Below, in pieces: positions 22,280-30,390 of a stretch of 64,000 nt of DNA (position 1 is its first letter; each line of letters begins with the position of its first letter). The position numbers and the translations under genes are program-made. Under the pieces are notes generated by a model, which saw only the letters and a program-made list of their open reading frames with translations, was not told the DNA's origin and made no database searches. Origin of the DNA: Opitutaceae bacterium. GTDB lineage: Bacteria > Verrucomicrobiota > Verrucomicrobiia > Opitutales > Opitutaceae. The DNA lies in NCBI GenBank assembly GCA_041395105.1, contig JAWLBB010000001.1, positions 1,515,501 through 1,579,500 on the forward strand. The letters are read 5' to 3'.

Positions 22280-25090
22280 ATGGGCGCCACGAATTATCCA
22301 GCGAAAACCACCACGATGAGCACTTCCTGCCAATCCATGAAGCACCGGCGCACCCGCCGGTTTCTCCTCTTTCTGGGTCTCACCTGCGGCCTATGGGCCC
22401 AGTTACAAGCCCAAGACACCGCGGTCCTCGGCGGTCGTGTCTCCGCCGCATCCGACGGGCTTCCCCTTGAAGGGGTTCAGGTGACCATCGACCGCCTGTC
22501 ACAGAGCGCCTCGACCGGGCGTGGCGGGCGCTACCAGTTGAGCGGTCTGCCCACCGGAACGGTGCGGGTGCTCTTCAATTACGTGGGACTGGCGGAGGTT
22601 TCCCGGGAAGTTGCCCTTCGTGCCGGCGACAATCGCCTGGATGTGGCCATGGAGTGGGAGGTCTTCGAACTCGACGCCTTTGTCGTCGAAGGCAGCGCCA
22701 TCGGCCAGGCACGGGCTCTCAATCTGCAACGCAGCGCCGACACCTTGAGTACGATCGTCTCCGCGGATGCAATCGGGCGTTTCCCCGACCAGAATGCCGC
22801 CGAAGCATTGAGTCGCCTGCCCGGAATCTCGGTGGAACGCGACCAGGGTGAGGGCCGTTTCGTGGTCGTCCGGGGTATTGACCCCAATCTCAATTCAGTC
22901 GCATTGGACGGGGTCAAGCTCGCCTCGCCGAGCGCCGGTGAGCGGGCCACGTTGCTCGACACGATCCCCACCGATACATTGCAGAGCATTGAGGTCTTCA
23001 AGTCGACCCTGCCGAGCCAATCCGGTGATTCGGTGGGCGGCTACATCAATATCCGCACGCCCAGCGCATTCGATGATGATGCACGCATCCTGCGCTTTGG
23101 TATTCAGGGAAACTACTCCGATCTGGCCGGCGATTGGCGAGGCAAAGTCAACGGTGCCTTCGGTCAGCAATTCAACGAGGGAAAAGTCGGATTCATGATC
23201 AACGCCTCCTATGAGGAGCGCGAGTTTGGCTCCGACAACAAAGAGGCGGATCCGTGGACCGTGGAAGAGGGTGGCGACGGTTCTTCCGGCTACATTTCCG
23301 AAGCAATCCAATTCCGCGAATACGATCTGGTGCGGACCCGCACCGGAATCTCCGCCAACCTCGAATTCAAGCCATCTCCCGAAGCCTACTACTTTTTGCG
23401 CGGCAGCTGGAACGAATACGAGGACACCGAAATCCGCCACCGCATGATTTTAGAAGATCTCGAGGACTTCCGCGAAATCGAGAATGACACATTCATCGCC
23501 GATACCGCGGTTGCGGTCCGGGAAATGAAGGACCGGACCGAAAACATGCGGATCATGGCCGCCTCCATCGGCGGAGAAAACCAGATTGGCCAACTCAAGG
23601 TCGATTACCGCTTGTCCTATTCCAAAGCCGAGGAGGACACGCCCTTCGATCTTGAAACCGTCTACGAATTCACAGAGGATGTCGGATTGCGCTTCACCGG
23701 CACCAGCGGCGACCTGCCGGCGCATGAACAGCTCACCGGACCGTCCCTGACGGACCCGGACAATTACGATTTCGACGGGGTGGAACTGGCCAGCCAGCTG
23801 GTGGGCGAAACGGATATCTCAGGGGACGTCAAGTTGACCTACGATTTCAATCAGCCGACCCTCCGATCGGTTTCGTTCGGCGGGCTGTTCCGCACCAAGG
23901 AAAAGACGAGCGATCTGGAAGTCTTCAAGAACGACGACAATCCCAGCCAGGTCGATACCCTCAGCGGCTTTGTTTATGCCAATCCGCGTGACACCTATCG
24001 GTCCGGATTGCCCTATATTTCACCTGATTTCTCAACGTTTTTCAGGGACAACCGCGCTGCCTTCGCCATGGAGCGCGATGAAGTCGATTCCATTCTGGAA
24101 GACTTCCGCTCCGACGAAGATGTCGCGGCGGGCTTCGCCATGGCAACCCTAGACCTCGCCGGATGGCAGCTCATTGCCGGCGTTCGCGTCGAAAACACGC
24201 GTTTCAAAACCTCGGGATATTCCTTCAATGATGACAGGGGCGACATCTTCACGGTGAGCGCTTCCCGGGATTATACCGATGTCTTGCCCGGCCTCCATTT
24301 GCGCAAGGACTTCGGGGCCGACAGCGTCCTCCGCTTCTCCGTGAACAAGACCCTGTCGCGGCCGAACTTTGAGCAAACCATACCGAACGCGGAAATCGAG
24401 GGTGACGAGGTCACCGTCGGCAATCCCCTCCTTGATCCGCTGGAGTCCTTCAATGTCGATTTGTCGTTCGAGCGCTACCTGCGCCCGCTGGGGCTATTCT
24501 CCGCAGCGGTGTTCTACAAGGAAATCGACAACTTCATCTACGAACAGGTGATCAACGGAACCTTCCCCGGCGTTGGCGATGCGGAGATCACCACCTTCCG
24601 CAATGGACCCTCCGGATCGATCCTCGGCCTCGAACTCGCCTATCAGCGTCAGCTCAACTTTCTGCCTGCAGCCTTCGATGGTATGAGTTTCTACAGCAAT
24701 CTGACGTTGGTTGATTCGGAGGCAGACGTGCTCGGACCCGAAGAAGGCGATCCGACCCGCGAGGTGCCGTTTATCAAGCAATCCGATTGGATCGCCAACA
24801 TCGCCCTTACCTACGAGAAGCACGGGATCTTTGCCCGTCTCGCCTACAGCTACCGCGATGATTACCTCGATGAGGTCGGAGAGGAATCGATCGAGGATCG
24901 CTATATCTCCAATTTCGGCCAGCTTGACTTGTCGCTCGCCTATACCGTCAACCAAAACGTGACCGTATTCGCAAACTGGGTCAATATCACCAATGAACCC
25001 CTCCGGGCCAATTGGGATGTTTCCGGTCGCCTGTCCCAATTTGAAGAGTACGGCTGGAGCGTCAACGCGGGCCTCAAGCTGGTGTTCTAG
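22280..25090 (+). CDS. TonB-dependent outer-membrane receptor (Caulobacter/Xanthomonas type)
   Basis: Outer-membrane active transporter of 936 residues. The signal peptide is around 20-45 (MKHRRTRRFLLFLGLTCGLW). It precedes a carboxypeptidase-like regulatory domain (about 48-130) and a TonB-box-like FELDAFVVEG. The plug has DAIGRFPDQNAAEALSRLPGISVERDQGEGRFVVVRGIDP, typical of the TIGR01782-type receptors, and the barrel ends ...SVNAGLKLVF with a terminal Phe. The ATG at 22280 has a GGGGGAG upstream. Internal ATGs at 22316 and 22337 are possible. The partner is the phytase-like gene just upstream, so phytate or its products are the likely but unproven substrate. Confidence 0.9.
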   Translation: MGATNYPAKTTTMSTSCQSMKHRRTRRFLLFLGLTCGLWAQLQAQDTAVLGGRVSAASDGLPLEGVQVTIDRLSQSASTGRGGRYQLSGLPTGTVRVLFNYVGLAEVSREVALRAGDNRLDVAMEWEVFELDAFVVEGSAIGQARALNLQRSADTLSTIVSADAIGRFPDQNAAEALSRLPGISVERDQGEGRFVVVRGIDPNLNSVALDGVKLASPSAGERATLLDTIPTDTLQSIEVFKSTLPSQSGDSVGGYINIRTPSAFDDDARILRFGIQGNYSDLAGDWRGKVNGAFGQQFNEGKVGFMINASYEEREFGSDNKEADPWTVEEGGDGSSGYISEAIQFREYDLVRTRTGISANLEFKPSPEAYYFLRGSWNEYEDTEIRHRMILEDLEDFREIENDTFIADTAVAVREMKDRTENMRIMAASIGGENQIGQLKVDYRLSYSKAEEDTPFDLETVYEFTEDVGLRFTGTSGDLPAHEQLTGPSLTDPDNYDFDGVELASQLVGETDISGDVKLTYDFNQPTLRSVSFGGLFRTKEKTSDLEVFKNDDNPSQVDTLSGFVYANPRDTYRSGLPYISPDFSTFFRDNRAAFAMERDEVDSILEDFRSDEDVAAGFAMATLDLAGWQLIAGVRVENTRFKTSGYSFNDDRGDIFTVSASRDYTDVLPGLHLRKDFGADSVLRFSVNKTLSRPNFEQTIPNAEIEGDEVTVGNPLLDPLESFNVDLSFERYLRPLGLFSAAVFYKEIDNFIYEQVINGTFPGVGDAEITTFRNGPSGSILGLELAYQRQLNFLPAAFDGMSFYSNLTLVDSEADVLGPEEGDPTREVPFIKQSDWIANIALTYEKHGIFARLAYSYRDDYLDEVGEESIEDRYISNFGQLDLSLAYTVNQNVTVFANWVNITNEPLRANWDVSGRLSQFEEYGWSVNAGLKLVF

Positions 25091-25199
25091 TCTCGGGGAT
25101 CGGAAGCGGATTGGCTGATTTGACAAGAACAGGGGTCATCGTTCAGTTCTCAGTTCATGGGCTGGACGGGACCGATGCGGTAAGTCACTTCCGTTGTCG

Positions 25200-25300
25200 A
25201 TGCCGCGCACGCCTCGAGCGGTCGGGCGACATCCCTGCTATTACGTGATCAATCGCGGGAGTTTCCGTCGTTTCATCTTCGAGACAGACGGCGCTCGAGA
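25200..25300 (+). pseudogene. 5' remnant of a RAYT/Y1-type transposase
   Basis: About 33 codons from the ATG at 25200 read MPRTPRAVGRHPCYYVINRG, then SFRRFIFETDGAREG. This matches the invariant start of REP-associated tyrosine transposases (MPRxxR...YHVxNRGxxRxxIF). Homology then ends and the remaining catalytic HUH and Tyr parts are absent. The REP-like foot GATGACATGGGG follows at 25313. It is a truncated, inactive copy at the right part of the 5-kb island. Confidence 0.65.
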
Positions 25301-25312
25301 GGGGGAAAAAGG

Positions 25313-25495
25313 GATGACATGGGGCATACCATCATTGTCGAAGGGACGATGGGTTTCGACGTGCGCTTTGTCTTCCTTCATCTCTGGCGGCCTTGGAGAC
25401 GGCGATTTCGGAACGGGCGGACGCCGGCCGAATCCGAACAAGCCGTAGGAAACAACGTTTTGTTTTCGAGCGTGAAGGACCAGGTTGTTCCCTAC
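25313..25495. repeat. REP foot and second inverted repeat near the island's right edge
   Basis: GATGACATGGGG at 25313-25324 is identical to the foot of the hairpin at 20718-20793. An imperfect 12-bp inverted repeat, GTAGGAAACAAC (25445-25456) and GTTGTTCCCTAC (25484-25495), follows about 120 bp later. No gene is credible between 25301 and 25590. Confidence 0.5.
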
Positions 25496-25590
25496 AGTTT
25501 GTTTGTGACCGCTTGTCACCACGTAACCGTGGTTGTTCGCTCCGTGCTTTCGTGATTGCGGGCGGTTGGCGACCCGACCAGAATCGCGGG

Positions 25591-26361
25591 GTGTTCAGGG
25601 TTCTTTTCATTGGGGATGTGGTGGGCCGTCCGGGCCGATCGTACCTGGCGGCCCATCTGCCCGGTCTGCGAAAGGAACTGGAGGTCGACCTGGTGGTGGC
25701 CAATGGTGAAAATGCCGCGGCTGGAGCCGGCATCACCAAACCGTTGGCCGAGGAATTGTTGGCGGCTGGAACCGATGGCCTTACCCTCGGGGACCACGTC
25801 TGGGATCAACGCGGGTTTGAAACAGTGATCGGAGAAATGGACCGGATCTGCCGGCCGGCCAACCTCGACTCCTCCTGTCCGGGGCGGGACCATCTGATCC
25901 TCGAGGCTGCCGGTCGGCGGATCGCGGTATTCACGCTGCTGGGCCGGCAGTTCATGAAGCCGAGGGATTGCCCCTTCCGGGCGGCCGATCGCCTGATTGA
26001 ACGTCTCAACGGTCAGGTCGACGGCATGATCGCGGAAATCCACGCCGAGGCCACTTCGGAGAAAATCGCGTTCGGCCGTTACCTGGACGGTCGGGTCAGC
26101 GCGGTCATCGGCACCCACACCCACGTGACGACGGCCGACGCTTCGATTCTCCCGAAGGGGACCGGGTATATCACCGATGTCGGGATGACGGGCCCGCATG
26201 ACTCGATCATCGGGAGGGAAGTCGACCCGGTCGTCGCCGGGTTTCTGGACGGAATGCCACGTCGGTTTCAGGTGGCGGCCGGAGATGCCCGGCTTTCGGC
26301 GATCCTGCTGGAGATCGAGCCGGACGGTCGCTGTTCTTCGATTCAACCGATCCGGAAGTAA
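25591..26361 (+). CDS. ymdB: YmdB-family metallophosphoesterase
   Basis: TIGR00282-type calcineurin-like phosphoesterase; Bacillus YmdB hydrolyses 2',3'-cAMP. The 256-residue protein begins at GTG 25591 with FIGDVVGRPGR (first metal ligand). NGENAAAGAGI, LGDHVWDQR, HAEATSEK and GTHTHVTTAD supply the other di-metal ligands, and DVGMTGP follows. The long upstream open frame is not coding. The first 116 bp occur a second time at 20592-20707, so the present gene has either been reconstituted or its neighbour is a partial duplicate. It converges with accA, with only 5 bp between the stop codons. Confidence 0.92.
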   Translation: MFRVLFIGDVVGRPGRSYLAAHLPGLRKELEVDLVVANGENAAAGAGITKPLAEELLAAGTDGLTLGDHVWDQRGFETVIGEMDRICRPANLDSSCPGRDHLILEAAGRRIAVFTLLGRQFMKPRDCPFRAADRLIERLNGQVDGMIAEIHAEATSEKIAFGRYLDGRVSAVIGTHTHVTTADASILPKGTGYITDVGMTGPHDSIIGREVDPVVAGFLDGMPRRFQVAAGDARLSAILLEIEPDGRCSSIQPIRK

Positions 26362-26366
26362 GTCTC

Positions 26367-27359
26367 TCAGGCCGGCTTCTGCGCGAGCTGTTTGGCCTCC
26401 TCGTAGATCCCGAGATTGCGGAAGCGATCGTAGCGGCGCTTGATCCGGGTCTCCGGCTTGAGGGACTCGATCGCCTTCAGGTGGCGCTGGAGAGCCTTGC
26501 CGAGGTTGGCAGCGGCCTGGACCGGATCGGTGTGGTTGCCGCCGAACGGCTCGGCGACCACTTCGTCGATGACGCCGGTCCGGGTCAGCATTTCATTGTC
26601 GCCGAGTCGCAATGCGGTGGCGGCCTTGGCGGCGGAGCCCTTGTCCTTCCAGAGGATGGCCGAGCAGCTCTCGGGAGAAATGACGGAATAATAGGCGTTT
26701 TCGAAAATGAGAACCCGGTCGGCCACGGCGATGCCGAGGGCTCCGCCGGATCCACCCTCGCCGATGACGACGGTGACGATGGGCACCCTCAATCGGCTCA
26801 TTTCGAGCAGGTTGACGGCGATCGCTTCGGCGACGTGGCGCTCTTCCGATCCGATGCCCGGGAAAGCGCCGGGGGTGTCCACAAAACTGATGATCGGCAG
26901 ATTGAACTTTTCTGCCATCTTCATCAACCGGAGTGCTTTGCGGTAGCCTTCCGGGTGGGGCATGCCGAAATTGCGGAGGAGGTTGTCCTTCGTATTACGC
27001 CCCTTCTGCTGGCCGATGATCATGACCGGCCGACCTTCGAAATGGGCCGGGCCACCGACCATGGAACGGTCGTCGCGGAAAAGACGGTCTCCATGCAACT
27101 CCTGGAATCCGCTGAAGAGTTGGGACACGAAATCCAAGGTGAACGGACGCTTCGGGTGGCGGGCGATCTGGACCCGCTGCCAGGGGGAGAGGTTGTCGTA
27201 GATCGCGCGTTTGGTCGCCTCGATCTTGCGCTCGATCGCCGCAACCTCGGTGGATACGCCTACGTTGTTCTCGATCGACAACTGGTGAAGCTGTTCGAGT
27301 TGGCGGTCGAGATCCCGGAGGGGTTTTTCAAACTCCAGGGCGTAGAGCCGTTTTTCCAT
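26367..27359 (-). CDS. accA: Acetyl-CoA carboxylase carboxyltransferase subunit alpha
   Basis: Alpha half of the carboxyltransferase that moves CO2 from biotin to acetyl-CoA, the first step of fatty-acid synthesis. The 330 residues match the usual 315-330. The start MEKRLYALEFEKPLRDLDRQ leads to NLSPWQRVQIARHPKRPFTLD, then QKGRNTKDNLLRNFGMPHPEGYRKA. The oxyanion segment is VDTPGAFPGIGSEERHVAEAIA, and GEGGSGGALGIAVADRVL and SPESCSAILWKD complete the set. It is monocistronic or pairs loosely with the TPR gene upstream (79-bp gap). accD is not in the window. Confidence 0.97.
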   Translation of the reverse strand: MEKRLYALEFEKPLRDLDRQLEQLHQLSIENNVGVSTEVAAIERKIEATKRAIYDNLSPWQRVQIARHPKRPFTLDFVSQLFSGFQELHGDRLFRDDRSMVGGPAHFEGRPVMIIGQQKGRNTKDNLLRNFGMPHPEGYRKALRLMKMAEKFNLPIISFVDTPGAFPGIGSEERHVAEAIAVNLLEMSRLRVPIVTVVIGEGGSGGALGIAVADRVLIFENAYYSVISPESCSAILWKDKGSAAKAATALRLGDNEMLTRTGVIDEVVAEPFGGNHTDPVQAAANLGKALQRHLKAIESLKPETRIKRRYDRFRNLGIYEEAKQLAQKPA

Positions 27360-27438
27360 AAGGACGACGGTAATGATGCGGTCCTGAATCTGTCAATCGA
27401 AGGCGAAGGGGCCGGAGACCGGGGAAAAGGGCAGGATT

Positions 27439-27801
27439 TCAGGTCCCGGGCTTCTTCACGGAGGCGTCTTGCTGCAGGGAATCCTTCCATCCCAGCATGC
27501 GGGCCGCAGCGCCGAACTTCTCCGCCATTTCCTTGTTGCCGCACTCCATCCAGATCCGCGAGAGGCTCGTATTGACAAAGATGTCGTCGGGCTGGAGGGC
27601 ATGGGCTTTCTGCGCGGCAGCGAGGGCCTGGTCGAAACGGCGGGCGGAAAAATGGACCTCGGCGAGGGCGTGCCAGGCGGTGAAACTCTCCGGCTCCGAG
27701 TCGAGAGCCCGCGTCAGCTTGGTCACGGCGGCAGCGTCATCGCCCATCGTGAAATCGAACGTTGCGTCTTCGATCAGGGCCTGGAGCTCCGTGGGATTCA
27801 T
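27439..27801 (-). CDS. Small tetratricopeptide-repeat protein
   Basis: A 120-residue cytosolic protein with three consecutive TPR-like helix pairs. The clearest are DDAAAVTKLTRALDSEPESFTAWHALAEV and RFDQALAAAQKAHALQPDDIFVNTSLSRI. The start MNPTELQALIEDATFDFTMGD was preferred over the upstream ATG at 27840, whose added residues do not look conserved. TPR proteins act as protein-binding scaffolds; the partner is unknown. It lies upstream of accA on the same strand and could share its transcript. Confidence 0.72.
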   Translation of the reverse strand: MNPTELQALIEDATFDFTMGDDAAAVTKLTRALDSEPESFTAWHALAEVHFSARRFDQALAAAQKAHALQPDDIFVNTSLSRIWMECGNKEMAEKFGAAARMLGWKDSLQQDASVKKPGT

Positions 27802-27849
27802 GAATGGCCGGAAGTTGGTCTCAAAAGAACGGGAGGTCAACCCGGAGAG

Positions 27850-27895
27850 GGAAATCCGACAGAGAGCGGCTCTTACGGAGGCATGGGAGCACGGG
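27850..27895. repeat. Degenerate copy of the 164-bp-repeat hairpin core
   Basis: The text aatccgacagagagcggctcttacggaggcatgggagcacg resembles the repeat core at 9.4-9.8 kb (atatccgacagagagtggttctcacagaggcacggaggcac), with scattered substitutions. This indicates a dispersed family rather than a local array. Confidence 0.55.
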
Positions 27896-27916
27896 AGTCT
27901 GATGGGGCCGTCCTCT

Positions 27917-28648
27917 TCAGAGCAGGGCGCGGACGGCCTCCGCAGAGGCTTTCGTCACAAGGACGTAGACCCGTTCGGCATCCTCCCAGGAGACGACGGT
28001 GCGCCCTTTCATCTGCCAGAACTGCGGCTCGGTCAGGGCCGGATCATCGCTGAGATCCTCCCGGTCGATCATGAAGACATGAAAGGTGGATTCGCCCTGC
28101 AGACAGACGAGGGAAACCGTCTTTCCGCCCCAACTCAAAGTGCGACATCCGATGCCGGGCAGGGATTCGAGCCGGCCGATCAGGTCGGTCGTGGCCGGCG
28201 CATCCCGGTCAGTCAGCCAGGTGGTCAGGTCGGATACCTGATCGGCAAAGAAATCGAGGCTGATGAAGCCGGCGGAATAGCTCAGGGCATTGGCCCGGAG
28301 TTCGGCGAACTCGGATTCGTAGGCCGGACGATTCCAGGAAAGAATGAGTCCGGAGACCACGATCAGGCTGGCGGCAATGGCCATGGCGGGCGCGCCCCGC
28401 CACCATGGAGGTGCGGCTTCTGCCAGGCTCATGCCGGTGAGGATCTGGTCACGCAGGCCGGCCGGCGGACGCACTTGGCGCAGCTTTTCCGCGATAACCT
28501 GATCCTGTCGGATTTCGGATTCGAACCAGGCCTTCAGTTCCGGATCGCCCTCGACCAATGACAGGGCGGCGGCAATCCGATCGTCTTTGGCGTCACGCCC
28601 GTTGGGGCGGTAGGCGCTGAGGATGAATTGTGCTTCGCGTTTATCCAT
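27917..28648 (-). CDS. Membrane anti-sigma-factor-like protein
   Basis: A 243-residue product from the ATG at 28648. A cytosolic N-terminus (1-75, MDKREAQFILSAYRPNGRDA, with PELKAWFESEIRQDQVI) resembles anti-sigma domains. One membrane helix lies around 83-103 (APAMAIAASLIVVSGLILSW), followed by a periplasmic or exported C-terminal domain of about 140 residues. Its start overlaps the preceding ECF sigma gene by 8 bp, the usual coupling. No zinc-finger HxxxCxxC motif is visible. A longer frame that extends to 28936 lies inside the sigma gene and is rejected. Confidence 0.75.
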   Translation of the reverse strand: MDKREAQFILSAYRPNGRDAKDDRIAAALSLVEGDPELKAWFESEIRQDQVIAEKLRQVRPPAGLRDQILTGMSLAEAAPPWWRGAPAMAIAASLIVVSGLILSWNRPAYESEFAELRANALSYSAGFISLDFFADQVSDLTTWLTDRDAPATTDLIGRLESLPGIGCRTLSWGGKTVSLVCLQGESTFHVFMIDREDLSDDPALTEPQFWQMKGRTVVSWEDAERVYVLVTKASAEAVRALL

Positions 28649-29189
28649 GGGACTGCCTTTCTGGAAAGGGGATGGGACGGGTATTGTTCGGGCGCGACTC
28701 GATCGCGTCGCGCAGTTGCTCGCGCAGTTGGGTCTTGCCGCGGGAGAGGCGGGACATGACGGTTCCGATCGGAATATCGAGGATCGCGGCGATTTCCTTA
28801 TAGGAGGTGTCCTCCAGGTAGAAGAGGGTGAGAGGGGCTTTGAAAGTTTCGTCGAGTTGTGAAAGGGCCTCGACGACGAGACCGGCATCGAGGGTTTCGA
28901 GCCAGTCCGGTTCGGTGGGGGAGGCGGTCCGCTCAATTTCGTCGTTTTCCCGGTAGTCGATCTTCCGGGACCTGCGGTTGTGTTTGAGGAACTCGCGGTA
29001 GAGGGTGGTGAAAAGCCAGGACTTCACCTTCTCCGCATCCCGCAGGGCATGTCCCTTCTTGGCCCAGATGAAAAAGGTCTGCTGGGTCAGGTCGGCCGCA
29101 TCCGCGGTATTTCCAGCCAGGCTCTGCCCGAACCGGAACAGGGATTCGTAGTGGCTATCGACCAAGGCCTGGAAGCTGGGAGGTGGCAT
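28641..29189 (-). CDS. ECF-family RNA polymerase sigma factor (second)
   Basis: The 182-residue protein has sigma-70 region 2 (ALVDSHYESLFRFGQSLAGN, DAADLTQQTFFIWAKKG, KVKSWLFTTLYREFLKHNRR) and region 4 (LSQLDETFKAPLTLFYLEDTSYKEIAAILDIPIGTVMSRLSRG). The anti-sigma-like gene overlaps its end, so the pair forms one signalling unit. The region-2/4 text is of the common RpoE-like type. The upstream neighbour queA is on the same strand but ends 58 bp before this start region, so a separate promoter is expected. Confidence 0.92.
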   Translation of the reverse strand: MPPPSFQALVDSHYESLFRFGQSLAGNTADAADLTQQTFFIWAKKGHALRDAEKVKSWLFTTLYREFLKHNRRSRKIDYRENDEIERTASPTEPDWLETLDAGLVVEALSQLDETFKAPLTLFYLEDTSYKEIAAILDIPIGTVMSRLSRGKTQLREQLRDAIESRPNNTRPIPFPERQSHG

Positions 29190-29247
29190 GTAATGGGTGA
29201 AGAGCCGTTCGGGGCGGGGTTTATTCCCGGGCTCTCAAGGCGGTGAC

Positions 29248-30321
29248 CTAGAGAATGAGCATGGCGTCCCCGTAGCTGAGGAATCGGTATTTCTTCTCGG
29301 CCGCGATGCGGTAGATCTCTTTGAACCACCCGATTCCCTCGGTGGATTCCGGGGTTAGGAAGGCGGCGATCAGGCAGAGCAGAGTGGAACGGGGGAGATG
29401 GAAATTGGTCAGGAGACCCTGCACAATCTGAAACCCGGCTGGTGGATGAATGAAAATGTCGGTCCGCCGGAGGATTGCGGGGCCGCTCCGGCAATCCGTC
29501 GTCCGGGCAAAGTCCTCGAGAGCCCGGAGGGAGGTGGTCCCGACCGCCAGGGTCCGACCGGAGCGCTCCACGGCCAACTGGAATCGGGTTTCCGCCGGGA
29601 TTTCATAGGTCTCGGCATGCATCGGATGGGACTCAACGTCGTCGGTTTCGATCGGTCGAAAGGTGCCGAGGCCGACATGGAGGATGATTTCCCCGGTTTC
29701 CACCCCGTTTTCCCGGAGTGTCCGGTCGACTTCCGGAGTAAAGTGGAGTCCGGCGGTGGGTGCCGCGGCTGCGACCGGCCGGTCCCGGCGGGCGTAGACG
29801 GTCTGGTAACGCTCCCGGTCTTCGGCGGAGTCGGCCGGAGTGGGCGTTGACCGGTTCACATAAGGAGGGAGGGGCATCACACCGACCGCTTCAGCCAGTG
29901 CCGGAACAGTCGAGTGACGGTTCTCAAGAAAGCGGATCAGACATTCGCCAGTGGGTGATTTCGAGAGGACTTCGGCCAGGAAAACACCACTTCGGCCGAA
30001 TCGTGCGCCGGGCTTGAGCCTTCGCCCGGGTCGCAGCAGGGCCCACCAGTCCCGTCCATCCTCCGTCGGGTTGAGCAGGAGACACTCAACCGCTCCGCCG
30101 CTGGTCTTTTCGGCGTGGATGCGGGCCGGAAGGACCCGGGCCGTGTTGCGGATGATCAGGTCTCCCGGGTGCAGGAAACCGGGCAGGTCACGAAAAACGT
30201 GATGATGGATCTCCCGGGTCTTCCGGTCGACCACGAGGAGGCGCGACTCATCCCGCCGGGCGGCCGGATGTTGGGCGATGAGGGCATCGGGCAGTGGATA
30301 ATCGAAGAGATCGGTCTTCAC
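29248..30321 (-). CDS. queA: S-adenosylmethionine:tRNA ribosyltransferase-isomerase
   Basis: Transfers ribose from SAM to 7-aminomethyl-deazaguanine at the tRNA wobble base, giving epoxyqueuosine. The 357-residue product has the family start DLFDYPLPDALIAQHPAARRDESRLLVV. FRDLPGFLHPGDLIIRNTARVLPARI, YQTVYARRDRPVAAAAPTAGLHFT, HVGLGTFRPIETDDVESHPMHAE and LLTNFHLPRSTLLCLIAAF all follow in order. I start at the GTG at 30321 (VKTDLFDYP). The frame that continues to 31077 lies opposite the sulfatase-maturase gene and is spurious. No other queuosine genes are adjacent. Confidence 0.95.
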   Translation of the reverse strand: MKTDLFDYPLPDALIAQHPAARRDESRLLVVDRKTREIHHHVFRDLPGFLHPGDLIIRNTARVLPARIHAEKTSGGAVECLLLNPTEDGRDWWALLRPGRRLKPGARFGRSGVFLAEVLSKSPTGECLIRFLENRHSTVPALAEAVGVMPLPPYVNRSTPTPADSAEDRERYQTVYARRDRPVAAAAPTAGLHFTPEVDRTLRENGVETGEIILHVGLGTFRPIETDDVESHPMHAETYEIPAETRFQLAVERSGRTLAVGTTSLRALEDFARTTDCRSGPAILRRTDIFIHPPAGFQIVQGLLTNFHLPRSTLLCLIAAFLTPESTEGIGWFKEIYRIAAEKKYRFLSYGDAMLIL

Positions 30322-30390
30322 GTCGGTAGACTGACGGTGCGGATGACAATGCTTTTGCCAAGTGCGGAGTATGGCCGGTAGAAAGGCGCC

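Noticed and set aside
28649..28936. N-terminal extension of the second anti-sigma-like protein
   Set aside because: The extra residues lie inside the sigma-factor gene in another frame and are Pro/Ser-rich noise.
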